Below are positions 50,791 through 60,069 of a DNA stretch of 64,000 bases, piece by piece (the first letter of the stretch is position 1; every line of letters begins with the position of its first letter). The notes under the pieces were generated by a model, which did not search any database, had not been told where the DNA came from, and saw only the letters and a list, made by a program, of their open reading frames with translations. The position numbers and the translations under genes are program-made. Origin of the DNA: Bacillus_CJ salitolerans (lineage in GTDB: Bacteria > Bacillota > Bacilli > Bacillales > SA4); contig NZ_JBHUEM010000020.1 of the NCBI RefSeq assembly GCF_042680805.1, positions 186,001 through 250,000 on the forward strand. Direction: 5' to 3'.

Positions 50791-52848
50791 TTAATCGACC
50801 CCTGTGTATTCGGGTAGTATAATGGTAAACCTTGTCCCTAAACCTAATTCACTAGTTGCAGAAATCTTACCCTTGTGCTCTTCAATAATTTTATAAGATA
50901 CCATCAACCCTAAACCAGTTCCTTTTTCTTTTGTTGTATAAAATGGCTCACCCATTCTTTCGAGTTGTTCTTCTTTCATTCCTGGTCCATCATCACTTAT
51001 GACTATTTCAACCATTTCCTTTGTATAAGAATGGACTTGAATATCAATCCTTCCAGAATCATTGATAGACTCAATGGCATTTTTAACTAGATTTACAAAT
51101 ACTTGCTTCATTTGATTTTCATTACAATGGACGAAAAAGGCTTCCTTCGAATACTTTTTATGTATCTCAACATTATGAAGCACTGCTTGGGTTTGAAGTA
51201 ACAAAATAATTTCATCAAGTAGCACTAGAAGATTGACAGTTTTGAAAGTGTTCGAATGCGGTTTTGCTAAAACAATTAACTCACTAGAGATTTCGTCAAT
51301 TCTATCTAATTCATTTTCCATTATGGTTAGATATTGATCTAAGTTTTCGACTTTCGACGATTTTATTAACTGTAAAAATCCTTTTAATGATGTAAGTGGG
51401 TTTCTTATTTCATGAGCAATACCAGCTGCCAATTGACCAGCAATCGACAATTTTTCTGATTTTAATAGTAATTCTTGGGAAGACTTTCGATCTGTTAAGT
51501 CCCTAATCATCGTAATTGAACATTCTTCTCCATTAAACATTGTCAGCATAGTCTTCGTTTCTACTTCCAGTATACGGTTTTTATGAGTGATTAACTTACT
51601 GTTTGTAAGAAGAATTTCATTCTTATTATCCTTGTTGTGGATGGTTTCAAATGTAATATAGTCATGTTCTCTTCCAATTAGATCCTCTTTTATTTCAAAG
51701 TCTAGTAGTTTTACAGCTTCTTCATTTACATATACGATTTTCCTATCATTTTTAATCACAATAGCTTCTGGTAATTCTTCTATTAATCCCTTATATAACC
51801 GTTCGCTTCTTTCTAACCTCTCTTGATTCGTTTTTATATTGTTCTCAGCGGGTCTAGTAAATCTTGAGGTGAAAAGATAAGCAATAAAAATGGCGAGAAA
51901 TATAAAAACGATAGCCGCGTAAAACATAATTTGATTAATGGAGGCTGCTCGCTCCGTTAGTTCTTCCTGCTCAATTAATGCGACAAACTTCCACCCAAGT
52001 TTTGGGGAAGTATACACATTTAGTAAGTAAGTTACTCCATTTTTCTTCGCTTCAGTCATACCTTGAAAAAGATCGTCAGTAGTTTTAATGTTATTAAAGC
52101 CGAGTTCTATAATATGCTTTGCATTATATTGAGGAAATTTTGGGTGTGATAAAATAGTGCCATCTTCTTGTACTAACAATAGATATCCTGATCTTCCAAT
52201 ATTAATCCCTTCAATTAGAGCCGTTAGGTTTTTTAAGCTAACATCTATACCTTGAACTCCAATGATATTATTGTCATTATCTTTAATTGTTTTTACAGTA
52301 CTTACTATATGAGTGTCATCGATTTGGTTATAATAAGCTTTTGTTCGTAAAACTTCGTCGGGCTGATTAATCGCTATATCATACCACGGCCTAAGTCTAG
52401 GGTCATAATAAGAAAGTGTTTGACCTTCTGGCCATTGTACATAACCACCATCTGTTGTCCCCATATAGATGTAGGCTATATTTTCATGAGTTTCTCCGAA
52501 CTCCTTATAAAGAGCATAGATTTCTTCTTCGATACCCCCTGCTTTTGAAGGGGACATATTCGTTGATAAATAAGGTTGCTCAGTATTCATATAGGTAGTT
52601 AGATTCTTTGCTTTTCTTACAACATCTGTATTTGATAGGAATGAAGAATTTTCTTTAATTGTTTCAAAATATAGATGGATTGCCTGTTCTACCTGAATAA
52701 TTTCCTTAGTAGTTGATTCCTCAAATACTTCATATGTTTCTTTTGTTACGAAATAATTTGTGATAGCGCTTGAACAAATAATGGGAAAAACGGCAATGAA
52801 AATAAATGCAATAAACACTTTATTATGTATATCAAAAAGCTTTTTCAT
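50791..52848 (-). CDS. Sensor histidine kinase with dCache and PAS domains
   Basis: 685 residues: an N-terminal membrane segment (9-32), an extracellular double-Cache domain to about 300 (RPWYDIAIN; TYLLNVYTSPKLGWKFVALI), a second membrane segment (about 310-330), a PAS domain (about 350-460; ELPEAIVIKNDRKIVYVNEEAV), HisKA with phospho-acceptor H479 in GIAHEIRNPLTSLKG, and an HATPase_c domain (NLVKNAIESINDSG; DDGPGMKEEQLERMGEPFYTTKEKGTGLGLMV). The arrangement resembles the sporulation kinases of Bacillus. No response regulator is adjacent, so it is an orphan. The Cache domain suggests sensing of a small extracellular ligand; the anthranilate/TRAP genes just upstream hint at an aromatic or organic acid (speculative). 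Confidence 0.9.
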   Translation of the reverse strand: MKKLFDIHNKVFIAFIFIAVFPIICSSAITNYFVTKETYEVFEESTTKEIIQVEQAIHLYFETIKENSSFLSNTDVVRKAKNLTTYMNTEQPYLSTNMSPSKAGGIEEEIYALYKEFGETHENIAYIYMGTTDGGYVQWPEGQTLSYYDPRLRPWYDIAINQPDEVLRTKAYYNQIDDTHIVSTVKTIKDNDNNIIGVQGIDVSLKNLTALIEGINIGRSGYLLLVQEDGTILSHPKFPQYNAKHIIELGFNNIKTTDDLFQGMTEAKKNGVTYLLNVYTSPKLGWKFVALIEQEELTERAASINQIMFYAAIVFIFLAIFIAYLFTSRFTRPAENNIKTNQERLERSERLYKGLIEELPEAIVIKNDRKIVYVNEEAVKLLDFEIKEDLIGREHDYITFETIHNKDNKNEILLTNSKLITHKNRILEVETKTMLTMFNGEECSITMIRDLTDRKSSQELLLKSEKLSIAGQLAAGIAHEIRNPLTSLKGFLQLIKSSKVENLDQYLTIMENELDRIDEISSELIVLAKPHSNTFKTVNLLVLLDEIILLLQTQAVLHNVEIHKKYSKEAFFVHCNENQMKQVFVNLVKNAIESINDSGRIDIQVHSYTKEMVEIVISDDGPGMKEEQLERMGEPFYTTKEKGTGLGLMVSYKIIEEHKGKISATSELGLGTRFTIILPEYTGVD

Positions 52849-53106
52849 TTTTCCACTCCATATTGGATCGAATTAAATAGAATATTTTTATTATTAAATA
52901 AATTTACTAAATTATAACATAATCTGAAATTTTTATGACAGAAAACAAGGGATTTAAAGATAGTAAGAATGATGAATGTGATTGATGCAATGTTCAAAAA
53001 AAATAATTCGATAGACGAAATTTTAGTAAAAATATAGAGGAATCTCATGACCAATTGGCAAATTACTAAAAGAAACATTTTAGAACATACTTAGGGGGTA
53101 AGATTG

Positions 53107-54801
53107 ATGAAGTTTGAAGAATATCAGTATAAGAGGCCTAGTTTAGAAGATCTAGAAAGAGATTTTACTCAATTACTTAAAAAGTTCCAAGTCGCGGAGT
53201 CCTTTGAAGAACAAAATGGAGTGATGTTTGAAATTAACGATTTGCGTTCTGAATTTGAGAGCTTAAGGCAGATTGTCCAAATTAGACAAACCATCGATAC
53301 AACAGATGAATTCTATAAAAAGGAAAAAGAATTTTTTAACGAAATAGGGCCAGCATATAAAGGACTAATTACAAAATTTTATGAAGAACTTACTTCTTCA
53401 AAATTTCGTCCACAACTAGAAGAGAGGTGGGGAAAACAATTATTTTTATTAGCTGACACTCAGTTAAAAACATATTCATCAGAGGTCTTAAGTGACATGC
53501 AAGAGGAAAATAAACTCGTAAGTGAGTATGTTAATTTACTAGCATCAGCAAAGATTCCCTTTGATGACGATGAAAAAAACCTTTCTCAATTAATTCCGTA
53601 TCACCAATCACCAGATCGAGCTATACGTAAAGAATCAAATGAAGTAAAATACAGTTTTTTTGTTGAACACGCTGAACATTTAGATGAGCTTTACGATAAG
53701 CTAGTAAAGGTTCGGACAAATATTGCAAAGAAACTTGGGTTTTCCTCATATACTGAATTGGCGTATGCCCGATTAAATCGAACAGATTATAATGCAGAAA
53801 TGGTGGCAAAATTTCGTGATCAAGTAAAAGAATATATCGTTCCGTTGGCAACTAAATTAAAACAAAAACAACAAGAACGTATAGACGTTGATTCATTAAA
53901 GTATTACGATGAAAGCTTCAGCTTTAAAACAGGTAACCCAGACCCCAAAGGAAATGCAGAGTGGATTGTTGAACAAGGTAAAAAAATGTACGAAGAAATG
54001 TCAACTGAAACAAATGAGTTTTATACGTTTATGGTTGAAAACAACTTAATGGATTTACTAAGTAAATCTGGCAAAGCTGGTGGAGGCTATTGTACCTATA
54101 TCAGTAAATATAAATCTCCTTATATTTTCGCTAATTTTAACGGAACAAAAGGGGATGTTAGAGTATTAAAACATGAGGTTGGGCATGCCTTTCAAGTCTA
54201 TGAAAGTCGCGGATATGAAATTCCAGAGTATGGATTTCCGACATTGGAAGCCTGTGAAATCCACTCAATGAGTATGGAATTTTTTGCATGGCCTTGGATG
54301 GAGCTCTTCTTTGAGGAAGACACAGATAAGTATAAATTCTCTCATCTAAGTGAAGCTGTTCTTTTTATTCCATATGGAGTAGCAGTGGATGAATTCCAAC
54401 ATTTTGTATATGCAAATCCAGAAGCTACTCCAAATGAACGAAAGCTAGCTTGGAGAGAAATAGAGAAAAAGTATTTACCTCATCGAGATTACGAAGGGAA
54501 TGAATTCTTAGAAAATGGTGGATTCTGGCAGCAACAAGGACATATTTACAAAGTTCCCTTCTATTATATCGATTATACACTTGCTCAAATTTGTGCTCTC
54601 CAATTTTGGAAGAAAAATCAGGATGATCCAGAAATAGCTTGGCGTGATTATTTACATCTTTGCAAGCTAGGAGGAAGTAAATCCTTTACAGAGCTTGTAA
54701 AAGAAGCAGATTTAATTTCTCCTTTTGAAGGGGATTGTGTTAAATCCATAATTGATGAGATAGAAACATATTTATTTTCGATTGATGATAAAGCACTTTA
54801 G
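53107..54801 (+). CDS. M3-family oligoendopeptidase
   Basis: 564 residues. Zinc site H356-E-V-G-H360 in VLKHEVGHAFQVYES, third ligand Glu in GFPTLEACEIHSMSMEFF. Relatives are the oligoendopeptidase F / PepF-like group, cytoplasmic zinc peptidases acting on short peptides. The start ATG 53107 follows TTAGGGGGT; a TTG one codon earlier is also in frame. A terminator follows. Confidence 0.92.
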   Translation: MKFEEYQYKRPSLEDLERDFTQLLKKFQVAESFEEQNGVMFEINDLRSEFESLRQIVQIRQTIDTTDEFYKKEKEFFNEIGPAYKGLITKFYEELTSSKFRPQLEERWGKQLFLLADTQLKTYSSEVLSDMQEENKLVSEYVNLLASAKIPFDDDEKNLSQLIPYHQSPDRAIRKESNEVKYSFFVEHAEHLDELYDKLVKVRTNIAKKLGFSSYTELAYARLNRTDYNAEMVAKFRDQVKEYIVPLATKLKQKQQERIDVDSLKYYDESFSFKTGNPDPKGNAEWIVEQGKKMYEEMSTETNEFYTFMVENNLMDLLSKSGKAGGGYCTYISKYKSPYIFANFNGTKGDVRVLKHEVGHAFQVYESRGYEIPEYGFPTLEACEIHSMSMEFFAWPWMELFFEEDTDKYKFSHLSEAVLFIPYGVAVDEFQHFVYANPEATPNERKLAWREIEKKYLPHRDYEGNEFLENGGFWQQQGHIYKVPFYYIDYTLAQICALQFWKKNQDDPEIAWRDYLHLCKLGGSKSFTELVKEADLISPFEGDCVKSIIDEIETYLFSIDDKAL

Positions 54802-54817
54802 TGGCTAGGTTCACAGT

Positions 54818-54848
54818 AAGGGTACAGTTTAAAGCTGTCCCCTTTTTT
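54818..54848 (+). terminator. Terminator after the oligoendopeptidase gene
   Basis: AAGGG.ACAG / CTGT.CCCTT with one mismatch, followed by six T. Confidence 0.75.
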
Positions 54849-54980
54849 GTGTGTAAATAAGAACCTATTCATACTAAAGTGAGACTTTGACAAATTAAAT
54901 TTAATAAGTAATTCATTGATAATAACTAATACTTATGGTAAGATTCTAAAAATTTATATATTTTAAGGGGGACGAAGTTG

Positions 54981-55502
54981 ATGAGATATGTAACGCTATC
55001 AGAAATATACAACCACCGAATTGCTCAGAAATATTTGTCTCGATCAGGAGTTGTTCATGCGATTGCATGTGCTTACCATGCATTTAAATTAGCAAGACAA
55101 ATGAATGTATCAGTTGATTTGGCAACAAAAGCAGCATTTTTACATGACATGGGCCACTATACGTGGTACCGTGACGGAAAATGGGATTTTGACTTATATA
55201 AACGTAATGATATACATGCGATTAAAGGTGCTGAAAGGGCACACAAATTATTAATACGATTAGGCGAAAATCCTAGATATGCAAAAGAGATTGCCATCGC
55301 CATATTGTTTCATACAGATTCGTATATAAACGAAGGCATTGTTAAGCGTACACCACTTCAAGAAATCACAAAGCTAGCAGATGAGATGGATGAAGAACAA
55401 GCTGGATTACATCACTATAGGATTATTAAAGAAGATAAAGCCAAAAAAATGATAGAACGATTAGATACGTTAGTAGTTGCAGAATGTAAATTACAAATGT
55501 AA
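54981..55502 (+). CDS. HD-domain phosphohydrolase
   Basis: 173 residues. The metal site is seen in HAIACAYHAFKLA and AAFLHDMGHY (HD), with a later His in AILFHTDSY and Asp in TKLADEMDEEQ. HD proteins cleave phosphomonoesters or nucleotides; the substrate is unknown. ATG 54981 after AAGGGGG was preferred to a TTG one codon upstream. No neighbour shares an operon with it. Confidence 0.85.
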   Translation: MRYVTLSEIYNHRIAQKYLSRSGVVHAIACAYHAFKLARQMNVSVDLATKAAFLHDMGHYTWYRDGKWDFDLYKRNDIHAIKGAERAHKLLIRLGENPRYAKEIAIAILFHTDSYINEGIVKRTPLQEITKLADEMDEEQAGLHHYRIIKEDKAKKMIERLDTLVVAECKLQM

Positions 55503-55691
55503 TTCAAGATTGTGTTCGTTAAAAGATATGCTTGTTCTATTATTGAACCCTCACACGATATATACGATTCGGTTATTTTTACCAATTCACACGACTATTG
55601 GCGGATTTTGTCGTTTTCCGCACCACACTTTCTAATTTCTTTGTATAATAAGAGTTGGAAAGAAGATAGTTTTGTGAGGAGGTCCATTAAC

Positions 55692-56066
55692 ATGGAATGG
55701 GCATTTGGTATTTTACTAGGAACTGGATCATTGCTTCTCGTTTTTTCATTCCTACAAAATAAACGAATGGAAAGATCAGAGCAACGAAGGTTAGATACAA
55801 TGTATTTGGGATGCATGGAAGAAATTGATAAACTTCAAAAACAAATAAAAACTATTCAGCTTGATAGTGAAATAACGGCTCAGGAAATTGGCATATCTCC
55901 AAAAGACCGTTTAATGTTGCGAGATATATTAGATTTATATAAGCGTGGTTACTCCACTGATAGTATTGCTGAAAAAATGAAGATAAATAAGATAGATGTT
56001 CAAGAAATATTAACTCCTTTTATGTCACCTGATGAAGAAAGGAGAAAGATATCAAATGAACATTAA
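55692..56066 (+). CDS. Membrane-anchored coiled-coil protein, SwrB-like layout
   Basis: 124 residues: a short N-terminal membrane anchor (FGILLGTGSLLLVFSFLQ), a coiled coil (about 25-62), and a C-terminal helix-turn-helix-like segment (KDRLMLRDILDLYKRGYSTDSIAEKMKINKIDVQEIL). This layout resembles SwrB/YlxL and DUF6115 proteins that follow flagellar operons in Bacillus, but no flagellar genes are near, so the assignment is tentative. ATG 55692 follows GAGGAGG; the open frame to 55512 has no start signal. It overlaps the next gene. Confidence 0.65.
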   Translation: MEWAFGILLGTGSLLLVFSFLQNKRMERSEQRRLDTMYLGCMEEIDKLQKQIKTIQLDSEITAQEIGISPKDRLMLRDILDLYKRGYSTDSIAEKMKINKIDVQEILTPFMSPDEERRKISNEH

Positions 56067-56556
56067 TCGAACAAGTAGTTTTGCTTCCGGATTAATTGTC
56101 GCTACACTTATTTGTACCATTGCCTATTTTCTAAGTCCGCGAGATGTATCAAGTAATGAAAGATATGTTGAAATCCCTACAGAAGAAGAAGCGAAAAGTC
56201 TTTTAATAGACAAAGGATATGTGATTCAAACAAGAGTAGAGTGGGAGTCACAACAAAACTCACTTAGTAATGCACAGTCCCAAAAGAACAGTGTGAGAGA
56301 AAACGAATCAGAGAATCCGACTCTGTCCAAAAATGAAAATGAGGAAGTAGTATATCAAACAATTCTAAATGTATCGACTGGGATGACGAGCATTGATGTA
56401 GGGAATGTGCTTGTTCAAGCAGGAATTGTGGATCGACCTATGACGTTTGTACAAGAGGTCGAAAAAAAGGGAGTTGCAAACAAATTACGCCCAGGTACAT
56501 ATGAAATCAACAGTAATATGACAATGAATGATGTTATCTCTATCATATTTAAATAA
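56056..56556 (+). CDS. Membrane-anchored protein with a YceG/MltG-like module
   Basis: 166 residues. An N-terminal membrane segment (SFASGLIVATLICTIAYFLS), a polar linker rich in Ser/Asn/Glu, and a C-terminal 60-residue module (VSTGMTSIDVGNVLVQAGIVDRPMTFVQEV, then KLRPGTYEINSNMTMNDVISIIF) that matches the LysM-like start of MltG. The catalytic part of MltG is missing, so it is not a transglycosylase; it may only bind at the cell wall. ATG 56056 follows AAAGGAG, spacing 11. It overlaps the preceding gene by 11 bases, so the two act together. Confidence 0.72.
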   Translation: MNINRTSSFASGLIVATLICTIAYFLSPRDVSSNERYVEIPTEEEAKSLLIDKGYVIQTRVEWESQQNSLSNAQSQKNSVRENESENPTLSKNENEEVVYQTILNVSTGMTSIDVGNVLVQAGIVDRPMTFVQEVEKKGVANKLRPGTYEINSNMTMNDVISIIFK

Positions 56557-56564
56557 GTTGTAAT

Positions 56565-56590
56565 TAGGACTACTATAAAGGTAGTCCTAT
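56565..56590 (+). terminator. Terminator after the YceG-like gene
   Basis: Perfect 9-bp stem TAGGACTAC / GTAGTCCTA with a 7-nt loop, then a T-rich run. Confidence 0.8.
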
Positions 56591-56752
56591 TCTATTAGTA
56601 CGATATTTGATAGAGGCAGTAAAATAGAAATTATCGCTTGATTTATGGTAATAATAAATGGAAGTGTACATATTTTTTGGTACTATGAGGAGTTCTGGTT
56701 AATAATTGGAGAGGATTTGAATTTGTCTAAACTATTCTAGGAGTGAAAGAAT

Positions 56753-57814
56753 ATGGAAATAGGTATAAGTACATTTGTAGAAACAACTCCAGATGTTGAA
56801 TCTGGTAAAATTATTAGCCATGCAAGGCGAATTCAAGAAGTGGTCGAGGAAATCATTCTTGCAGACCAGGTCGGCTTAGATGTTTTCGGTGTTGGAGAAC
56901 ATCATAGAGAGGATTTTGCAGCATCGTCACCAGCAATGATTTTAGCAGCTGCAGCTTCTCAAACGAAAAAAATACGTTTAACTAGTGCTGTTACTGTTCT
57001 TTCTTCAGCAGATCCTGTGCGTGTTTTTCAAGATTTTTCAACACTTGATGCAATTTCAAATGGACGAGCTGAAATAATGGCGGGGAGAGGATCTTTTATC
57101 GAATCTTTTCCCTTGTTTGGATACGATTTGAGTGATTATGAAGAATTATTTGAAGAGAAATTAGAATTATTATTAAAAATTCGTGAATCTGAAAAAGTTA
57201 CTTGGAATGGAAAACATCGACCAGCCATTCAAAATAGGGGAATATATCCTCGTCCCATCCAAAGTCCATTGCCAGTTTGGATAGGTAGTGGTGGAAATTC
57301 AGAATCCGTCGTTCGAGCTGGTCTATTAGGACTTCCACTTGTACTGGCCATTATAGGTGGAAGCCCCGTACAATTTGCTCCACTTGTAAAGCTTTATCAA
57401 GAAGCTGCTACTCATGCCGGACATGACCATTCAAAACTCACGGTAGCTTCACATTCTCATGGTTTTATTGCTGAAGATACGGAGCTCGCTGCAGATAAAT
57501 TTTTCCCTTCCACTCAACAAGTCATGAATAAATTAGGGAGAGAAAGAGGGTGGGGACCCTATACACGTGCTAGCTATGATGCTGCAAGAAGTTTACACGG
57601 AGCTTTATATGTAGGTGATCCAGAAACCGTAGCTCAAAAAATCATCTTTCTTCGAAAAAACGTAGGGGTAACTCGCTTTATGCTGCACGTACCTGTAGGA
57701 ACAATGCCAGATCATAAGGACGTATTAAATGCGATTGAATTATTAGGTACAGAAGTAGCCCCCCTAGTAAAAGATGAAATAGCTAGGTGGGAAAAAGAAC
57801 AAGGAATAAAATAG
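56753..57814 (+). CDS. LLM-class flavin-dependent oxidoreductase
   Basis: 353 residues of the bacterial luciferase-like fold: FGVGEHHREDFAASSPAMILAAAA, VFQDFSTLDAISNGRAEIMAGRGS, and PLPVWIGSGGNSESV. These FMN or F420 enzymes oxidise small organic molecules; here FMN is assumed. No flavin reductase is beside it. AGGAGTG precedes the ATG. Confidence 0.88.
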   Translation: MEIGISTFVETTPDVESGKIISHARRIQEVVEEIILADQVGLDVFGVGEHHREDFAASSPAMILAAAASQTKKIRLTSAVTVLSSADPVRVFQDFSTLDAISNGRAEIMAGRGSFIESFPLFGYDLSDYEELFEEKLELLLKIRESEKVTWNGKHRPAIQNRGIYPRPIQSPLPVWIGSGGNSESVVRAGLLGLPLVLAIIGGSPVQFAPLVKLYQEAATHAGHDHSKLTVASHSHGFIAEDTELAADKFFPSTQQVMNKLGRERGWGPYTRASYDAARSLHGALYVGDPETVAQKIIFLRKNVGVTRFMLHVPVGTMPDHKDVLNAIELLGTEVAPLVKDEIARWEKEQGIK

Positions 57815-57843
57815 GGCCATCAAGTTGTAGGGTAAGAACAAAA

Positions 57844-57964
57844 GGCGCAAGCGCTCATTTAGCCTCTGGCAGAGCAAATGTTCCTAAATATGAAAAAGGG
57901 TGCTTTTTCCTATTACTCATTAAGGGTTAATTGACCTCGAGTGGGTGGGTGCTGGAGCTGGATT
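57844..57964 (+). repeat. Dispersed intergenic repeat, copy 2
   Basis: GGCGCAAGCGC ... TTTAGCCTCTGG ... AGCAAATGTTC ... ATGAAAAAGGGTG ... GACCTCGAGTGGG ... GCTGGAGCTGGATT. The same ordered blocks occur on the minus strand at 22489-22663. This copy is shorter (121 against 175 nt). Non-coding. Confidence 0.65.
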
Positions 57965-58011
57965 CCAAGTCTTGCTAAAAACTTCCTTTACTTCTTAATA
58001 ATAAAATAAGA

Positions 58012-58039
58012 GTCCGTATCTCACAAATGGGGTACGGAC
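58012..58039 (-). terminator. Terminator after the MgtC gene
   Basis: GTCCGTA / TACGGAC on the minus strand followed by a T-rich stretch (TCTTATTTTATT). Confidence 0.7.
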
Positions 58040-58066
58040 CTTCCATATTTTCCATTACTTTTTGAA

Positions 58067-58750
58067 TTATAATAATTCAATTTCAATGGATTGAATTTCT
58101 TCTATTTTTTTTAATTCTTCATAGACATCAGAAGTATATCTTTTTCTATTAATAGAAACGACCAACTCTACTTCCCGATAATCTTCTTCGTGGTCTTTAA
58201 TTTTAACTCTATCAAAAATAATATCCAACTCTCTTAATTTTTCAAATGTTTCCTTAATTGAAAAATTATGATTAATTTTAAGTGTAAGGCTAAGTTCTTT
58301 TTGCCTTAATTTCTTTGGACCAATTTTAATTAATAGCGGGCTTAATAATTCCACAGCAAACAACATTAATAAAGTAGCCACAATAGCTTCCATATAAAAG
58401 CCGGCACCCACAGCAATTCCTAGGCCCGCAGCTCCCCAGATCATTGCCGCGGTAGTTAAGCCAGTTATAACGTCGTGCTGTTTCCTTAATATTGCTCCTG
58501 CACCTAAAAAGCCAACTCCAGAAACAATTTGAGCGGCTAGTCTAAGTGGATCCATTGGCTTTTCATATGATACGGCATAAATGTTGGCAGCTTCAATAGA
58601 AACAATTGTCAATAAGCAAGAGCTAATCGAAATAATCATCGTTGTTTTTATGCCAAGTGGCTTTTTCTTAAGCTCTCGTTCTAAACCAACAGCTGCACCT
58701 AACACAGTGGATATAATAAGCTTTTGAATAAGAATAATATCTATTATCAT
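58067..58750 (-). CDS. MgtC/SapB-family membrane protein
   Basis: 227 residues. Five N-terminal helices with the MgtC signature (LGAAVGLERELKKKPLGIKTTMIIS; QIVSGVGFLGAGAILR; GLTTAAMIWGAAGLGIAVGAGFY) and a cytoplasmic ACT-like C-terminal domain. Family members influence survival at low magnesium and F1Fo-ATPase activity in pathogens; in free-living Bacillus the role is unclear. AAGGTGA precedes the ATG. Transcribed alone. Confidence 0.9.
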   Translation of the reverse strand: MIIDIILIQKLIISTVLGAAVGLERELKKKPLGIKTTMIISISSCLLTIVSIEAANIYAVSYEKPMDPLRLAAQIVSGVGFLGAGAILRKQHDVITGLTTAAMIWGAAGLGIAVGAGFYMEAIVATLLMLFAVELLSPLLIKIGPKKLRQKELSLTLKINHNFSIKETFEKLRELDIIFDRVKIKDHEEDYREVELVVSINRKRYTSDVYEELKKIEEIQSIEIELL

Positions 58751-58996
58751 ATTTTTTTCACCTTACGTTTTAGTTTTATCTATAATAGGGATGATTTATG
58801 TATTCGTCAACCCAAATAGTTCTCAATCACAAAAATGGATATCTCATTATATTCTTTATTGATAATCTAAATTCCTTTGTTTAAATATTACATAACGACA
58901 TATAAAGGGGAATGGATAGTAAAACATTTTAAGGGGAAAATAACACTATTCTTCTTCAAATTATAACTAGTATAAACATAGGGGGGTATCAAACTC

Positions 58997-59212
58997 GTGC
59001 CAAATGTAGAAGTTAGTTGTTCCATTTCAAATTGTTCATTTTATAAGGAAGGTAACCTTTGCGGGGCAGAAAAAATAATGGTGGATATAGATAAACATTC
59101 AACGTATGAAGCTGAATTCTCTAATGAATTTGGCTATGAGGACCATCAAGATCAAGTAGCAGAATCTGCTCAAACTTGCTGTAGAACGTTTAAACCGAAA
59201 AAGCTTTCTTAA
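58997..59212 (+). CDS. DUF1540 cysteine-rich protein
   Basis: 71 residues. Cysteines at 8, 13 and 22 and a CC near residue 61 form the DUF1540 pattern (VSCSISNCSFYKEGNLCGAEKI ... TCCRTFKP), probably a small metal-binding knuckle. GTG 58997 follows AGGGGGGT and gives MPNVEVSC. Function unknown. Confidence 0.88.
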   Translation: MPNVEVSCSISNCSFYKEGNLCGAEKIMVDIDKHSTYEAEFSNEFGYEDHQDQVAESAQTCCRTFKPKKLS

Positions 59213-59228
59213 ATTAATAAAATACATT

Positions 59229-59269
59229 TAAAATGGGACATTGGAGTCATTTTTCCTTGTCCCATTTTA
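59229..59269 (+). terminator. Terminator after the DUF1540 gene
   Basis: Perfect 12-bp stem TAAAATGGGACA / TGTCCCATTTTA. Confidence 0.85.
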
Positions 59270-60020
59270 TATTTATACAAAATCTTGACATGAAACCAAA
59301 TGGTTCCCATACTCCTTTCAATAAAGAGCGATACATAGTGAGTGAAAAGTTAGTTACACTGACATTCGGCAGACACTCGTCATTAATGCCACTATTCCAA
59401 TAGATCAGTAATAACATATCGATTCTTAGTTTAATGCTTATATGACTTCAAAGAGAAGCTAAGCTATAATTTACTATATCATTACCGAACGACAACATGT
59501 AAGGTGTAAGCGCAACTGAAGCACGATGTTTTTTAAGCTATTGCTGATCAAATCAGGTGTAATATGCAAATGATACTAGCGGATATAAACTTGTCAAATA
59601 CGATGATTAGTAACCATGTTCCTATTAAATGGACTGCGGTTTTTAAGCATCCTTTATGAAACAAAACTTGTTAGTATGAGAAAGAAGGGGAAAGAAAAAA
59701 GGTCAACTCTCGAACCGGTGCAACTTTGGAAATTAGGACTGGTTATCATTTTACCTGCATTTCTAGGACAAAAGGTTGTCAATAAATACATATTGATGAA
59801 AATGTATTACGTCATATGGCTTTTCGTATACATATTGATCATTTGCAAAATATGGTTCCGTATTTACTAGAAAAACATTGAAATACTATTTCAGCTAGTA
59901 GAGCTTCTATCCTTTATATGAAAGACGAAAACGGTATATATATTCACGAAAATTATGATGGCGTAAGCCAAGATAGGATTTTATTTGTAAAACAGCTGGA
60001 ATAGAGAATTGTAAAATAAT
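59270..60020 (+). other. Gene-poor region with a promoter-like element and decayed coding traces
   Basis: 750 bases without a sound gene. A promoter-like pair TTGACA (59284) - 17 bp - CATACT lies at the left end with nothing clear behind it. Between about 59600 and 60001 short frames carry protein-like strings (an open frame 59616-59870; then HMAFRIHIDHLQNMVPYLLEKH and SRASILYMKDENGIYIHENYDG in other frames), suggesting an old frameshifted gene. I could not identify its family. Confidence 0.35.
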
Positions 60021-60052
60021 AAAAAGCCGACTAACATCCAGTCGACTTTTTT
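60021..60052 (-). terminator. Terminator after brnQ
   Basis: AAAAAG.CGACT / AGTCG.CTTTTT with one mismatch and T-rich flanks on both strands; it lies just past the brnQ stop. Confidence 0.8.
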
Positions 60053-60069
60053 ACTTATCAAAAAGAAGT

